This document shows positions 35,455 through 43,607 of a stretch of DNA of 64,000 nt, piece after piece. Location: contig NZ_JACHOT010000001.1 of NCBI RefSeq assembly GCF_014200015.1, forward strand, positions 930,001 through 994,000, in the 5' to 3' direction. Numbering within the stretch: position 1 is the stretch's first letter; every line of letters starts with the position of its first letter. Origin of the DNA: Aminobacter niigataensis (lineage in GTDB: Bacteria > Pseudomonadota > Alphaproteobacteria > Rhizobiales > Rhizobiaceae). The translations under genes and the position numbers were made by a program. The notes beneath the pieces were generated by a model that was not told where the DNA came from, searched no databases, and was given only the letters and a program-made list of their open reading frames with translations.

Positions 35455-36333
35455 TTATGTCGGGCGCACGGGTGCTGCGATCTTGAGGAAGTCGAGGCGC
35501 TTGACGCCTTTGCCCTGGATGCCGATCGCGGCGCCGGAAACGGCGTTCTTCACCAGATACGGCGTTCCCTGCAGCAGCGGCTGCGGCGTGATCGACGGCG
35601 CTTCCTGGTTGATGGGGGTTTCCGCGCCCATCGCGTTCTTGGCCCACATGTAGGCATAGAGCGAGGTGCCGTCCTTGCCGGTGAAGTATTCGTCCGGCAG
35701 CTCGATGTAGTTGACGCTGCGGACGGTCTTCATCTTCATGCGCTGGACCTTGGAGAACGGCGCATTGTCGAGACCGACCCAGTGCGCGTCGGCGAACTCC
35801 TTGTAGAAGCACAGCTGCGACATCCACATTGCCGGCAGACCGCAATAGACTTCGTCGTCGACGGCAGCGCCCGCCATCTCGGCGCGAGCCCGTTCAAGGT
35901 CGAGAATGTCGATCTTGACGGTACCGTTGCCGATCGTGGCGACATCGCCACCCAACGCCGCGAAGGCAGCCAGCGAGTCGAGTTTGATCGTATCGCGCTT
36001 GCGGCGGACGGCACTCGTCAGGATGGAAACCAGTGCAGCCTGTTCGTTGGGACCGGCCTTGTAGACGTCCTGGGTGCGCCAGAAGTCCGATGCTTCGAAA
36101 TCTTCGAACTGCATCGAGACGGTCGACAGGCCGGGGCCTGCAGACGGAACGCGCTCGATGGCGCCGGTCAGCTTGTAGACTTCGGTGCGGCCGATGATGG
36201 GAAACTTGACCGTGTTAGCGAGCACGTCGCCGCGCATCATCGTGTTGTCGAGCATGCCGCCATGCGCCTGGTAGGCGATGGTGACCTGGTCTTTGATCTT
36301 TTCGGTGTACCAGGCAGCGATATTCTGTGTCAT
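35455..36333 (-). CDS. Major capsid protein
   Basis: 292 aa. MTQNIAAWYTEKIKDQVTIA, FPIIGRTEVYKLTG, FEASDFWRTQDVYKAG, then LPAMWMSQLCFYKEFADAHW and LYAYMWAKNAMGAET give a podoviral capsid-like pattern, and size and position right after the scaffold gene agree. It should have the HK97-type fold (family knowledge). Its upstream space of 157 bases carries a CAATTGACG promoter-like motif, and a strong hairpin follows the gene. Confidence 0.85.
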   Translation of the reverse strand: MTQNIAAWYTEKIKDQVTIAYQAHGGMLDNTMMRGDVLANTVKFPIIGRTEVYKLTGAIERVPSAGPGLSTVSMQFEDFEASDFWRTQDVYKAGPNEQAALVSILTSAVRRKRDTIKLDSLAAFAALGGDVATIGNGTVKIDILDLERARAEMAGAAVDDEVYCGLPAMWMSQLCFYKEFADAHWVGLDNAPFSKVQRMKMKTVRSVNYIELPDEYFTGKDGTSLYAYMWAKNAMGAETPINQEAPSITPQPLLQGTPYLVKNAVSGAAIGIQGKGVKRLDFLKIAAPVRPT

Positions 36334-36472
36334 GGGAAGCCCCTTGAAGGTTGCTGTTCAAGCAGCCGTGGGGCCGATAGAGCCGGTTCTTTCGGGGTCC
36401 GGTGAAGGATAGCCCGCTGCCGCCGGGTCGCTCCCTTGGTTGCGCAGGCCGAGCATCGCCCGGCCGCGCACG

Positions 36473-36481
36473 CGTCAATTG
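36473..36481 (-). repeat. CAATTGACG motif, copy 3
   Basis: Ten bases after the scaffold gene stop and ~140 bases before the capsid start. Seventeen bases after TTGACG comes TGCTCG, closely matching TGCTGG at the same spacing in copy 2. Confidence 0.6.
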
Positions 36482-36490
36482 CGGCTTGGC

Positions 36491-37426
36491 CTAGTTGCCG
36501 ATCAACCGTTGGTATTGCTGGTCGAGCGCATCAAATTTCGCCCGGTCGAAGTTGGGGTGCTGCGGGTTCATTTCCGGTGCGGCCAGCTGCGCGCGCAATG
36601 CTTCGCGCTGGCCCTGACCGGCACCACCGGCGCCACCGTCGCCATTCAACGGCTGGGCGCGATCGCTGCCAGTGGCCATCTTCGCGACCGCCTCGAGGAA
36701 CTGATTTCCGTGTGCGCTGTCCATCAGCATCAGCAGCGTATGATCGGCCGCCTTCTGGTCGAGCTTGCCGTTGCTGACCATCAGCTTGACGAAATCTTCA
36801 TTCGCCAGCATGCGCGCGTCGATGGCCTTGTCCTGGTCGGCCTGCGACATGTTCTTGGCAGTCTCAGGCAGCAGGGCGGCGCGCTCGGCCGCCACGTCGA
36901 GCGGGGCTTCGAGAATGCCCGCCTGGGCGCCTGCCTCATACAGCGCCATGGTCATCTTCTGCATGGCGCCGACGGGGATTTTCTCTTCGATCGCCACCTT
37001 GGCGGCGGCGGCGTAGAGCGGATCGTTTGAAAGCTGGGCGATGAATGGCTTGATCGCCTCGGGCGCCTTGTCCACGTCGAAGCTGTTATAGGCTTCGACC
37101 TTGTCGGGCACGCTGGCGTCGCGCTGGCGGTAGCCGTTCAACGCCGTGTGCATCTTGTCGATCGTCTCGCGATCGTCCTTGCCGAACATCGTGTCGGGCA
37201 GGCCGTTGGGACGGTAGGGGCCGGCCCCGGCTGCGGCCGCAGCTGCTGCGGCGGCAGCCGCGTCGTCGGAGCCGCCGCCCGCGCCTGCCGCCGCCCCAGC
37301 ACCGGCACCCCCTGCCGATGCCGGAACTCCACCACCTGCAGCTGCGGCAGCTGCAGCGCCGCCACCACCACCGCCACCACCATCGGTATTGCGAACAGGA
37401 AGGTATCGTTCAAGAAGGTTTTTCAT
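36491..37426 (-). CDS. Scaffolding protein
   Basis: 311 aa. The first ~75 residues are almost only Gly and Ala with some Ser/Asp, probably disordered. The rest is helical and charged: PNGLPDTMFGKDDRETIDKM, QADQDKAIDARMLANEDFVK, and a C-terminal NPQHPNFDRAKFDALDQQY helix of the type that binds capsid subunits. Located between portal and capsid genes. It overlaps the 127-aa gene upstream by 17 bases. Confidence 0.82.
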   Translation of the reverse strand: MKNLLERYLPVRNTDGGGGGGGGAAAAAAAGGGVPASAGGAGAGAAAGAGGGSDDAAAAAAAAAAAGAGPYRPNGLPDTMFGKDDRETIDKMHTALNGYRQRDASVPDKVEAYNSFDVDKAPEAIKPFIAQLSNDPLYAAAAKVAIEEKIPVGAMQKMTMALYEAGAQAGILEAPLDVAAERAALLPETAKNMSQADQDKAIDARMLANEDFVKLMVSNGKLDQKAADHTLLMLMDSAHGNQFLEAVAKMATGSDRAQPLNGDGGAGGAGQGQREALRAQLAAPEMNPQHPNFDRAKFDALDQQYQRLIGN

Positions 37427-37793
37427 GGGCTTGGCTCCGCTTGTTGTTGAGGATTTTCTCGCCGTCGGCGATCGCTTGCATCACGGCCAGCCCCACGGCC
37501 GACCGCGCTTCGTGCGCCTTGGCAGCCAGCCAGGCGCTATCCCTGGTGTTGCCGACATGAGGGTAGGGCGCACGAAAGGTCAGGTCCGCGATCCACTCAA
37601 ACAACTGCCGGCCCTCGGCAGTCTGCGAGAACGCGAACATCATGATTTTTAACTGATCGTCCGGTTCGAACCGGTCGGACACCTTGGCAGGCGCATTCTG
37701 CTGTTTCAGCCCGTCCCAGCCCAGCCCGCCGATGCTTTCCAGCATCTTGTCGAGATCCATGGCATCGGTCGGAAACGCAAAGGGCCCGCTCAT
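37410..37793 (-). CDS. Hypothetical virion-region protein, 127 aa
   Basis: Contains AMDLDKMLESIGGLGWDGLK and AFSQTAEGRQLFEWIADLTF, then a helical ARSAVGLAVMQAIADGEKIL. No family recognised, but the gene is tightly nested between portal and scaffold genes with overlaps at both ends, a position often holding a small head-assembly protein. Confidence 0.7.
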   Translation of the reverse strand: MSGPFAFPTDAMDLDKMLESIGGLGWDGLKQQNAPAKVSDRFEPDDQLKIMMFAFSQTAEGRQLFEWIADLTFRAPYPHVGNTRDSAWLAAKAHEARSAVGLAVMQAIADGEKILNNKRSQAHEKPS

Positions 37794-38032
37794 GCTGCCT
37801 CCGAGACCTTCGAGAGATCGATTTTCAGGCCGTCCGATGTCACGCGAACCCGGCGCCGGTTGAGGTAGAACTCGACCAGGCCCGCCTCGGCGAGCTTCGA
37901 CCAGGTGCTTCGCATTACCGGCGCACGCTCTCCGCCAGCGACAAGAACACTGTGGTTTTTCTCAAAGACGCCGTCGCCGTGCCGCGACCGCAGCCACTTC
38001 AAAGCCGAAAGCATGGATGGTGACGCGCTCAT
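37790..38032 (-). CDS. Hypothetical protein with winged-helix-like pattern, 80 aa
   Basis: MLSALKWLRSRHGDGVF and RSTWSKLAEAGLVEFYLNRR, VRVTSDGLKIDL read like a small winged-helix domain with a beta-wing (VEFYLNRRRVRVT). Overlaps the portal gene end and the next gene start by 4 bases each. Possible DNA-binding or head-assembly role; not recognised. Confidence 0.66.
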   Translation of the reverse strand: MSASPSMLSALKWLRSRHGDGVFEKNHSVLVAGGERAPVMRSTWSKLAEAGLVEFYLNRRRVRVTSDGLKIDLSKVSEAA

Positions 38033-39639
38033 GCGGCCTCCGCCTGGGCAACCGCGTTGACCATGTTCGGCGCCGCCTTGACCGCAGCTTCCGCTAGCAT
38101 GGCTTGTTCCTGGCGCTTGGTGTTGTCCGCTACTGCCTGCTGTTCCTCTTCCGGCGTCGTAGCGAGATCGGGCGGCACCAGGAGCACCTGGCGGGCATGG
38201 TCAAGGAAGCGGTCGACCGACACTTTTTCGTTGGCCCGGTCCGGCCCCAACAGCGTGGCCGCCAGGTTGTAGTAGTTCTGGGCGGCCATCAGCTGATCGG
38301 CCTTGAGCGCGGCGGCCATCGGCGAGTTGATGTGCATCGAAACGAGCAGTTCGTTAAAGCTCATCAGGTTCGGCAGGATTCCCCATTCATTGAGGATTTC
38401 CATGGCGCGCGGTACGATCACGGCGACGGTTTCGCGGTTGAGGCGGCCATAGGCGCCCAGATGCACTTTCGCGTTTTGCTGCGCGATCAGAGCCATTTCT
38501 GATGCCGACGCCGGCGTGCCGCCATCGTCGAACACGCGGGTATCCAGCAGGGCTTCGCGGATCTGCGACTGCTGGTTGGAAATCACCATGCGCGCGATGT
38601 CGAGGCGCCCGGATGCAGGGTCGAGCCGTTGCACGTCGGGGCCCAGCACGCCGCCGGTCGACTGCATCGGCCAGAATTCGCCGGGTCCGACACGCACGGT
38701 GTCGGGGTTGAACGTGCCGCCGGCCCTGAAGCCCCAGATGCCGAGCAGCTGGATAGCGGCCGCCTTCAACGCCAGCTCTTGCGCCTTGTTGGCCGTTTTG
38801 ATGGTCGGCAGGGCAAACAGCACCGGGCCGCGCCCGTAAGCCTCGCCGGGCCAGCGGTAGAAACGGGCAACGGCGATGGGCTGTGTCCGATAGGTTTCCT
38901 GGACGATGAAGCCGCCGTCTTTTTCGAGGTAGGCGCAAAAACGCCACCGGCCATCCGGCAGGCGGTAGAAATCCTGATAAACGGTGATTTCTTCATAGGG
39001 CTTGGCTACAGCCGCCTTGCGGAAACTGTCGCTGAACTCGCCCTTAGGCCAGGCCTCGATAATCGCCTCGCGCCCGAGATTCATGCGCTTCCACGACACG
39101 TAATTGATGCGGGCCCAGGCATCCTGCGCGATTGCCACCTCGTCCTGCGAAATGCAGACGAAGCGCAGCGGGTCGTTGATGGACGGGCCTTTCAGCGGCA
39201 GCAGCACGCCGGTGCCGATAGTCAGGTCGGTGCACATTTCGTGCATCGACGTGTCGAAATCGCCGGTCTTGAAAAACGGATAGACGAAGCTGGCCACGCC
39301 GTTCAGCGCCCGATCGAGCACCTTTTTCTGATCGGCCGGCAGCCGTTGGGCGAGCAGAGGTCCGGTTTCGCAGATGAAGGGCGAGGATACGGGGAAAACT
39401 TGGCGCTGGATCTCGCCAGCGCAATGCATGGCCGAGCTGGGCCCGGTCATGTCGAAGATCATCTGTGCCGGGTGCTTGCTCTTGCCCTGGCCGCCTGGCC
39501 GCCGGTTGGGCAGCACGTAGTCGTAGGCGTCCTGGTAGAGCGCGTCCCAGCCGGATCGATTGTTCCAGACCTGTTTCGAACGCTGCCGCTGCTTGGCGAC
39601 CGGCGTCCCGTCGGTCGCGGTAGTGCCGGCTTCGGCCAT
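38029..39639 (-). CDS. Portal (head-to-tail connector) protein
   Basis: 536 aa of the podoviral head-tail connector family: WNNRSGWDALYQDAYDYVLPN at the N-terminus, IFDMTGPSSAMHCAGEIQRQ, YRWPGEAYGRGPVLFALPTI and LDTRVFDDGGTPASASEMAL. Twelve copies form the portal ring through which DNA is packed by terminase. The C-terminal tail is Gln/Ala-rich. ATG overlaps are seen with the downstream 80-aa gene. Confidence 0.92.
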   Translation of the reverse strand: MAEAGTTATDGTPVAKQRQRSKQVWNNRSGWDALYQDAYDYVLPNRRPGGQGKSKHPAQMIFDMTGPSSAMHCAGEIQRQVFPVSSPFICETGPLLAQRLPADQKKVLDRALNGVASFVYPFFKTGDFDTSMHEMCTDLTIGTGVLLPLKGPSINDPLRFVCISQDEVAIAQDAWARINYVSWKRMNLGREAIIEAWPKGEFSDSFRKAAVAKPYEEITVYQDFYRLPDGRWRFCAYLEKDGGFIVQETYRTQPIAVARFYRWPGEAYGRGPVLFALPTIKTANKAQELALKAAAIQLLGIWGFRAGGTFNPDTVRVGPGEFWPMQSTGGVLGPDVQRLDPASGRLDIARMVISNQQSQIREALLDTRVFDDGGTPASASEMALIAQQNAKVHLGAYGRLNRETVAVIVPRAMEILNEWGILPNLMSFNELLVSMHINSPMAAALKADQLMAAQNYYNLAATLLGPDRANEKVSVDRFLDHARQVLLVPPDLATTPEEEQQAVADNTKRQEQAMLAEAAVKAAPNMVNAVAQAEAA

Positions 39640-39643
39640 CTGA

Positions 39644-39835
39644 TCAGCTCAACGTGCTTTTGCTGTCGTCGGAAAACAGGCGACGGCCGCGCGGATTTCG
39701 GCGCATGGCGCCGGATCGCTGTTCGTTGGCGCGCAGCTCGGCAAGCTGCCGGTCGTTGGCTATTGCCTGCTGCGCCCGGCTAGCCGCCGCCGCTTTCTTG
39801 GCTTCGCTGTTTCCACCGCCGAGTATCGCGCCCAT
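39644..39835 (-). CDS. Small Gly-rich N-terminus phage protein, 63 aa
   Basis: MGAILGGGNSEAKKAAAASR then a helical Gln/Glu stretch and RNPRGRRLFSDD. Short proteins with this MG-GGG start and helical middle are common next to portal genes in T7-like phages; role unknown. One base separates it from the upstream gene's stop. Confidence 0.68.
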   Translation of the reverse strand: MGAILGGGNSEAKKAAAASRAQQAIANDRQLAELRANEQRSGAMRRNPRGRRLFSDDSKSTLS

Positions 39836-39836
39836 G

Positions 39837-40247
39837 TTAGTCCTTTCGCAGAACCCAGACGCCAAGCTGCTTGAGCTGAGAGCGCCGGAAGCCAACCAGC
39901 ATCGCCATCCGCTCGCCGGCGCTGTTGCCGGGTCGGATGTTGGCGACGATGAGGTGAGTTTCGGCCATGCGAAAAAGCGTCAATTGCGCCATGCGCACCA
40001 GGCGGCGCATATGTCGGTGCGCATCGTGGGCCAGTGACAGGGCCAATTCGGTCCGGCGCCAGCCGTGTCGGCCGAACATGACGACGGCCACGACCTGGTC
40101 GCCGCGATAAACCGCCACCGAATCGACATTGCGGATCTGCGCCAGAACCATGCGCCTCACACGCGGGCGCGCGCCCGCGAGGGAGAGCCCGGCCGACCTC
40201 GGCGCCGGCGACACGATGCGCCAGGCGGTATCAGAACTTGAAGACAT
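39837..40247 (-). CDS. Hypothetical protein with GNAT-like pattern
   Basis: 136 aa, starting MSSSSDTAWRIVSPAPR inside the terminase 3' end (17-base overlap). VYRGDQVVAVVMFGRHGWRR, HMRRLVRMAQLTLFRM and IVANIRPGNSAGERMAMLVG read like the strand-helix-strand and N..A..L..GF parts of GNAT acyltransferase folds. Similar small proteins occur beside terminase in podoviruses. An enzymatic role is only a guess. A CGTCAATTG motif lies inside the coding sequence (39978-39986). Confidence 0.62.
   Translation of the reverse strand: MSSSSDTAWRIVSPAPRSAGLSLAGARPRVRRMVLAQIRNVDSVAVYRGDQVVAVVMFGRHGWRRTELALSLAHDAHRHMRRLVRMAQLTLFRMAETHLIVANIRPGNSAGERMAMLVGFRRSQLKQLGVWVLRKD
39978..39986 (-). repeat. CAATTGACG motif, copy 4
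   Basis: Inside the coding sequence of the 136-aa protein (codons reading AQLTLF), ~140 bases before the 63-aa gene and ~340 before the portal gene. Confidence 0.5.
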
Positions 40248-41844
40248 CGAAATCGGACTTTGCCGTGATCGAGCGCATGGGCACGACATTCGAAGCGCGG
40301 CCGAGCTGGGCGGCCTGTTTCTTCACGGTTGCTGGCCCGCGATAGCCGTAGAACAGGTACTGCCAGCCCTCCATGATGTGGGAATACTGGTTTTTCTCCA
40401 CCTCGAGACTGTCGGTCTTGGCTTTGGTCGCCTCTTTGGTCAGCTGGTACTGCGAGACGAAGCCTCGGATGGTGAACTTGCAGTTCGGGTCAACGAGCAG
40501 CCGCGGCGTCACGCCATCGATGTCACCGAGGTACCAGTCTACCGCCTCGAAACGGGAACCGAGGTCGTTGGTGGCGGTCGGCAGGATTGGGATCTGCAGC
40601 GCGAGCTGCACCGTCTCGACCCAGGCAAGTTCGCCCCGCACCTTGTCGGCACCATACCAGGACGACGGATCGGCCCAGGCGCCTGCGCAACGCATGCCCC
40701 GATAGTCGCGCAGCAGCACTTCCATGATGTTTTCGGCAAAGCGGGCAGGGCCGGTGACGGTGTCGGGCAGCGAGACGATTTCCCTTTGCGCCCGAAACTG
40801 GCCGTTCGGCATGAACTGGCCGATGCCGCAAGCCGGCCGGCCGCCGGCGTCCATGCCCATGCAAAACGGCAGCTCTGGCACGATCGGCAATGGCTGGTCG
40901 GCACGGTTTTTCAAGATGTTGAAGCGCGAAAAGATAACGGTGCCAGCTGCCTTCGGTGCATACATGCCATGCACGTTGCGCCGAGAGTTAGGTGCGTCAG
41001 GCCCGCCAAATGAGCGCTCCTCCTCCTCATACTTATGCCGGGCTTTGCCGGCGCGATTTTCGGCCTGTGGCGACAGGCCGGAGGGTTGGGCATAGAAATT
41101 GTAGCCCTTTGCCTTCCACTTTCCGGCCTCCTCGATCTCGCGTTCGTAGGTCCAGTTGGCTTCGTCCGGAGGGTTGAAGTCGCCGCAGATGATGCGCGGC
41201 ACGTTGATGCTCTCCCGGCCGCTGTCGGTATCGACGCGCACGCCGAGGCGTTCGCGCTCCCATTCCATCATTTCCGCTTCGGGGGGATAGCGGCCGGTTC
41301 GACCATAGAGCAGCCCAGGCACATCCCCGTTGATCAGGTCGCATTCGTTAAGCCACCCGCCCGAGATCTCGTAACCCTTGAAAAAGCTTTCCAGATTTTG
41401 GTCGCCGATCGCACCAAACTGCATTTCCATGCGGATCTTCGTCGGACGGTTTTCCCACTCGCCTCGCCGGACATACCACCTGCGAACGACGTCCCATTCG
41501 AGCATGTGAGAGACTGGCCGGTCCTGGCCGCCTGAAAATGCATCCTTGTCGGACGCTGTGTAGGGGCCGCCTTTCGGGAAGGCCTCAAGCCAGGAGGCCA
41601 GCGCCGTCTTGGCCATTTCGCGGTAGGTATCGCGCACCGCCACCCAGCGGACATGCACGACACCGTCGCGGCAGATCGGGAAGTCTACCGCCGAGTGTCG
41701 GACCATTTTGAAGATGCTGGCAACGGTTTTGCCACTGCCCCAAGGTCCACGGATCAGATCGATCGGACCCAACGACATGATGTAGCGCGCCGCCACCGGC
41801 CCCGGCGGTTGATAGTTGCGGACCAAATTGAAGCCCAGACCCAT
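40231..41844 (-). CDS. Terminase large subunit
   Basis: 537 aa motor-nuclease that packs DNA into the prohead. Walker A GPWGSGKT at residues 33-40; the nuclease part includes MGMDAGGRPACGIGQFM (first acidic site) and DPSSWYGADKVRGELAW. Start at MGLGFNLVRNYQ; sequence upstream in the same frame is a GC-rich non-coding run. The upstream gene is the small subunit. Confidence 0.93.
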   Translation of the reverse strand: MGLGFNLVRNYQPPGPVAARYIMSLGPIDLIRGPWGSGKTVASIFKMVRHSAVDFPICRDGVVHVRWVAVRDTYREMAKTALASWLEAFPKGGPYTASDKDAFSGGQDRPVSHMLEWDVVRRWYVRRGEWENRPTKIRMEMQFGAIGDQNLESFFKGYEISGGWLNECDLINGDVPGLLYGRTGRYPPEAEMMEWERERLGVRVDTDSGRESINVPRIICGDFNPPDEANWTYEREIEEAGKWKAKGYNFYAQPSGLSPQAENRAGKARHKYEEEERSFGGPDAPNSRRNVHGMYAPKAAGTVIFSRFNILKNRADQPLPIVPELPFCMGMDAGGRPACGIGQFMPNGQFRAQREIVSLPDTVTGPARFAENIMEVLLRDYRGMRCAGAWADPSSWYGADKVRGELAWVETVQLALQIPILPTATNDLGSRFEAVDWYLGDIDGVTPRLLVDPNCKFTIRGFVSQYQLTKEATKAKTDSLEVEKNQYSHIMEGWQYLFYGYRGPATVKKQAAQLGRASNVVPMRSITAKSDFDVFKF

Positions 41845-42186
41845 GACCCTGCACCCCTCGCGTGCGCGTGCCCGTGAGCCCGCATCCCGATTCAATGCTG
41901 CGAATTTATTTCCGCCGGCTGCGAGTCCAGTGGCAGGCATGCTTTCGAAAAGGGCGGTGTGTGTGAGGCACCACCCCCGTGGGGGGGCGGGGGGGCCGCG
42001 CGGTTTTGAAATTCGGGCGCGCCGGATCTCGGCCAGGTCGTGGGAGGGGGGCGGGGTCGAGGCACCACGCCGGCGGCGCGCGGCACCCCAACGGCTCGGG
42101 CTGGACATGCCCTCGCACTGCCGGTTTTCAAGCGCCCTACTGATTTGCGATCAGTAGGAAACAGGCGGATTGCGAAGCGTATTCAA
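41845..42186. other. Non-coding gap between terminase genes, with G-quadruplex-like runs
   Basis: 342 bases with no supported gene. The plus strand has two seven-G runs parted by one C (41981-41995), then GGG, GGGGGG and GGGG at 42042-42056. The decamer GAGGCACCAC occurs twice (from 41965 and 42059). It could hold a packaging site or a transcription control signal for terminase; none is identifiable by eye. Confidence 0.5.
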
Positions 42187-42840
42187 TCACTTAGGTTCAT
42201 CGTGCGAGATAACCTTTCCATCTCGCACGGCCTCGCCTTCGCTAAGTCCTTGATTTCCTTGCATGTCCGCACCGGGCGCAATGCCCGCGCTCATGATGCC
42301 GTAATCGTTGGCGATCGCCACGTTCATCTCGCCGATGACCATGACCGGGCGCTTGTCGCCCAGGTCGCCCAGGTCGAGCTGCTGCGGCTTCTTCGCGTGG
42401 TGGTAGGGCATCAGCGCGTCTGCCGCGCGCATCTGCAGCGCCAGGACGTCCATCGGGCTGGGCGTGTTGAATAGCGGCGTTCCGGCCTTGCTCACCAGCT
42501 GCTTGCCGTTCTTCATGACCGGCGAGCGCAGCGCCAGGGCGAGTTTCATCGTGTCGGCCGACTGGACTGTCGACAGCGTCACCCATGGGTCGCGATGGCC
42601 GAGGGCCTTGAGATAGGCGATCATGTCGGCGTTCTTGCGGTTGAGCGCGCCTTGCGGCCTCCCCCGAGCCCGGCGCTGCGACAGAGCAGGTTCCGCCGCC
42701 AGCGCCAAGAGGTCCAACGCATCGAGGTCAGGCGAGCCGTCCAACAGGTCGAGCGGATCGGCACCAGGCAGCGCCGAGCTGGGCGCTTCGGCGCCAGGCG
42801 CGGCGGGTGTGTGTGCCTCTTCCTGCCCCTTATTCGTCAT
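42187..42840 (-). CDS. Terminase small subunit (probable)
   Basis: 217 aa. Ala/Pro/Asp-rich N-terminus, then ARGRPQGALNRKNADMIAYL (basic DNA-binding type start), MDVLALQMRAADALMPYHHA and KKPQQLDLGDLG near the middle, as in small terminase proteins of alphaproteobacterial podoviruses. Adjacent to the large subunit. The 3' end holds the inverted repeat CGTGCGAGA / TCTCGCACG (42201-42229). Confidence 0.75.
   Translation of the reverse strand: MTNKGQEEAHTPAAPGAEAPSSALPGADPLDLLDGSPDLDALDLLALAAEPALSQRRARGRPQGALNRKNADMIAYLKALGHRDPWVTLSTVQSADTMKLALALRSPVMKNGKQLVSKAGTPLFNTPSPMDVLALQMRAADALMPYHHAKKPQQLDLGDLGDKRPVMVIGEMNVAIANDYGIMSAGIAPGADMQGNQGLSEGEAVRDGKVISHDEPK
42201..42229. repeat. Inverted repeat sharing arms with the attR region
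   Basis: CGTGCGAGA and TCTCGCACG, 11 bases apart, inside the 3' end of the small terminase gene. The same two arms, 6 bases apart, occur at 57178-57201 near attR. Confidence 0.6.
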
Positions 42841-42870
42841 CGCACCGCTCCAAGGCCAATATTTTAATCC

Positions 42871-43103
42871 GGTAACCGTTCAAAGCGCCCGGTAACGGCG
42901 CGGTAACCGGATTTTCGATAGCAAAATCAAATCGATACATGTGTGATGTTACCGGTTACATGGTTACTTCATAACGCATGCGGGCGCGCGCGCGCGTACA
43001 AGGAACTCTACTAGGCGGTAACCAGTAACAATTATGCATATGGTGTTGATTTCCTTGATGATTTTCAGTTACCGCGCCGGTAACTGACTGGTAACCCGGT
43101 AAC
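42871..43103. repeat. GGTAAC/GTTACC cluster, candidate replication origin or operator
   Basis: Seven GGTAAC (42871, 42891, 42902, 43017, 43079, 43090, 43098) and two GTTACC (42948, 43068), plus three GTAAC/GTTAC near-copies (42955, 42963, 43025), within 233 bases. Several spacings are 11 bases (42891-42902, 43068-43079-43090), one helical turn. Between them are an AT-richer stretch (42911-42940) and an alternating GC tract near 42982-42996. The layout recalls iterons at a phage origin or a cooperative operator. No gene is present. Confidence 0.65.
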
Positions 43104-43607
43104 CTCTCCCGGCCCCGCAAGTCACGGCCTCAACCCTCGCTGATCGGCGCTAACGTCAACTGCCAGCAAGGATAAAAGCGCGGCGAATCTCGCTTTGCTG
43201 CTGGTCGGGCGGGGGCGCGGGGCGTCAATTGCGGGGCTCAATGGGCGGGGGAAATCAGGGCAAATGGGCTCCAAAAATCGCGCGAATGCAGGTTGATGAC
43301 GCGCGGGCGTTGGGCGCGGGCGATGGGATTACGCAAGTTTTCTGCGCCTTTTTCCGGGGGCGCGGACGCCCCAAACGTCGAAATTGCGCAATGACGAAAA
43401 AGCGGCCGGATTTCTTGCACATAGCGGGGCTGGGAGAGATGAAAGCGGCGTGGCCCTGCCGGGCCACAAGTTGTTTCTGACGCGACGCACGGCACCACCA
43501 CGCGCGCCAGGTCGCGGCAATGGATAGGGTGGCGCTGGGGCGCGCTCACAGTCTCTCAGTTGATGGGGGTGGGCTGCAGGCGGCGCGCTGGTCGCGCGCC
43601 GTGCGCT
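43104..43607. other. Non-coding stretch between the repeat cluster and helicase gene
   Basis: About 500 bases without a gene I can support; short frames exist on both strands but lack ribosome sites and family likeness. It holds a CGTCAATTG motif (43223-43231), a hairpin GTGGCCC / GGGCCAC (43450-43467) and a hairpin GGCGCGC / GCGCGCC (43582-43600) just after the helicase stop that could help end its transcript. Confidence 0.5.
43223..43231 (-). repeat. CAATTGACG motif, copy 5
   Basis: In the non-coding stretch between helicase and small terminase genes, ~380 bases before the first late gene. Confidence 0.55.

Noticed and set aside
43229-43549. Open frames on both strands in the non-coding zone (83 and 103 codons)
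   Set aside because: Mutually overlapping, no convincing ribosome sites, no recognisable domain; treated as non-coding.
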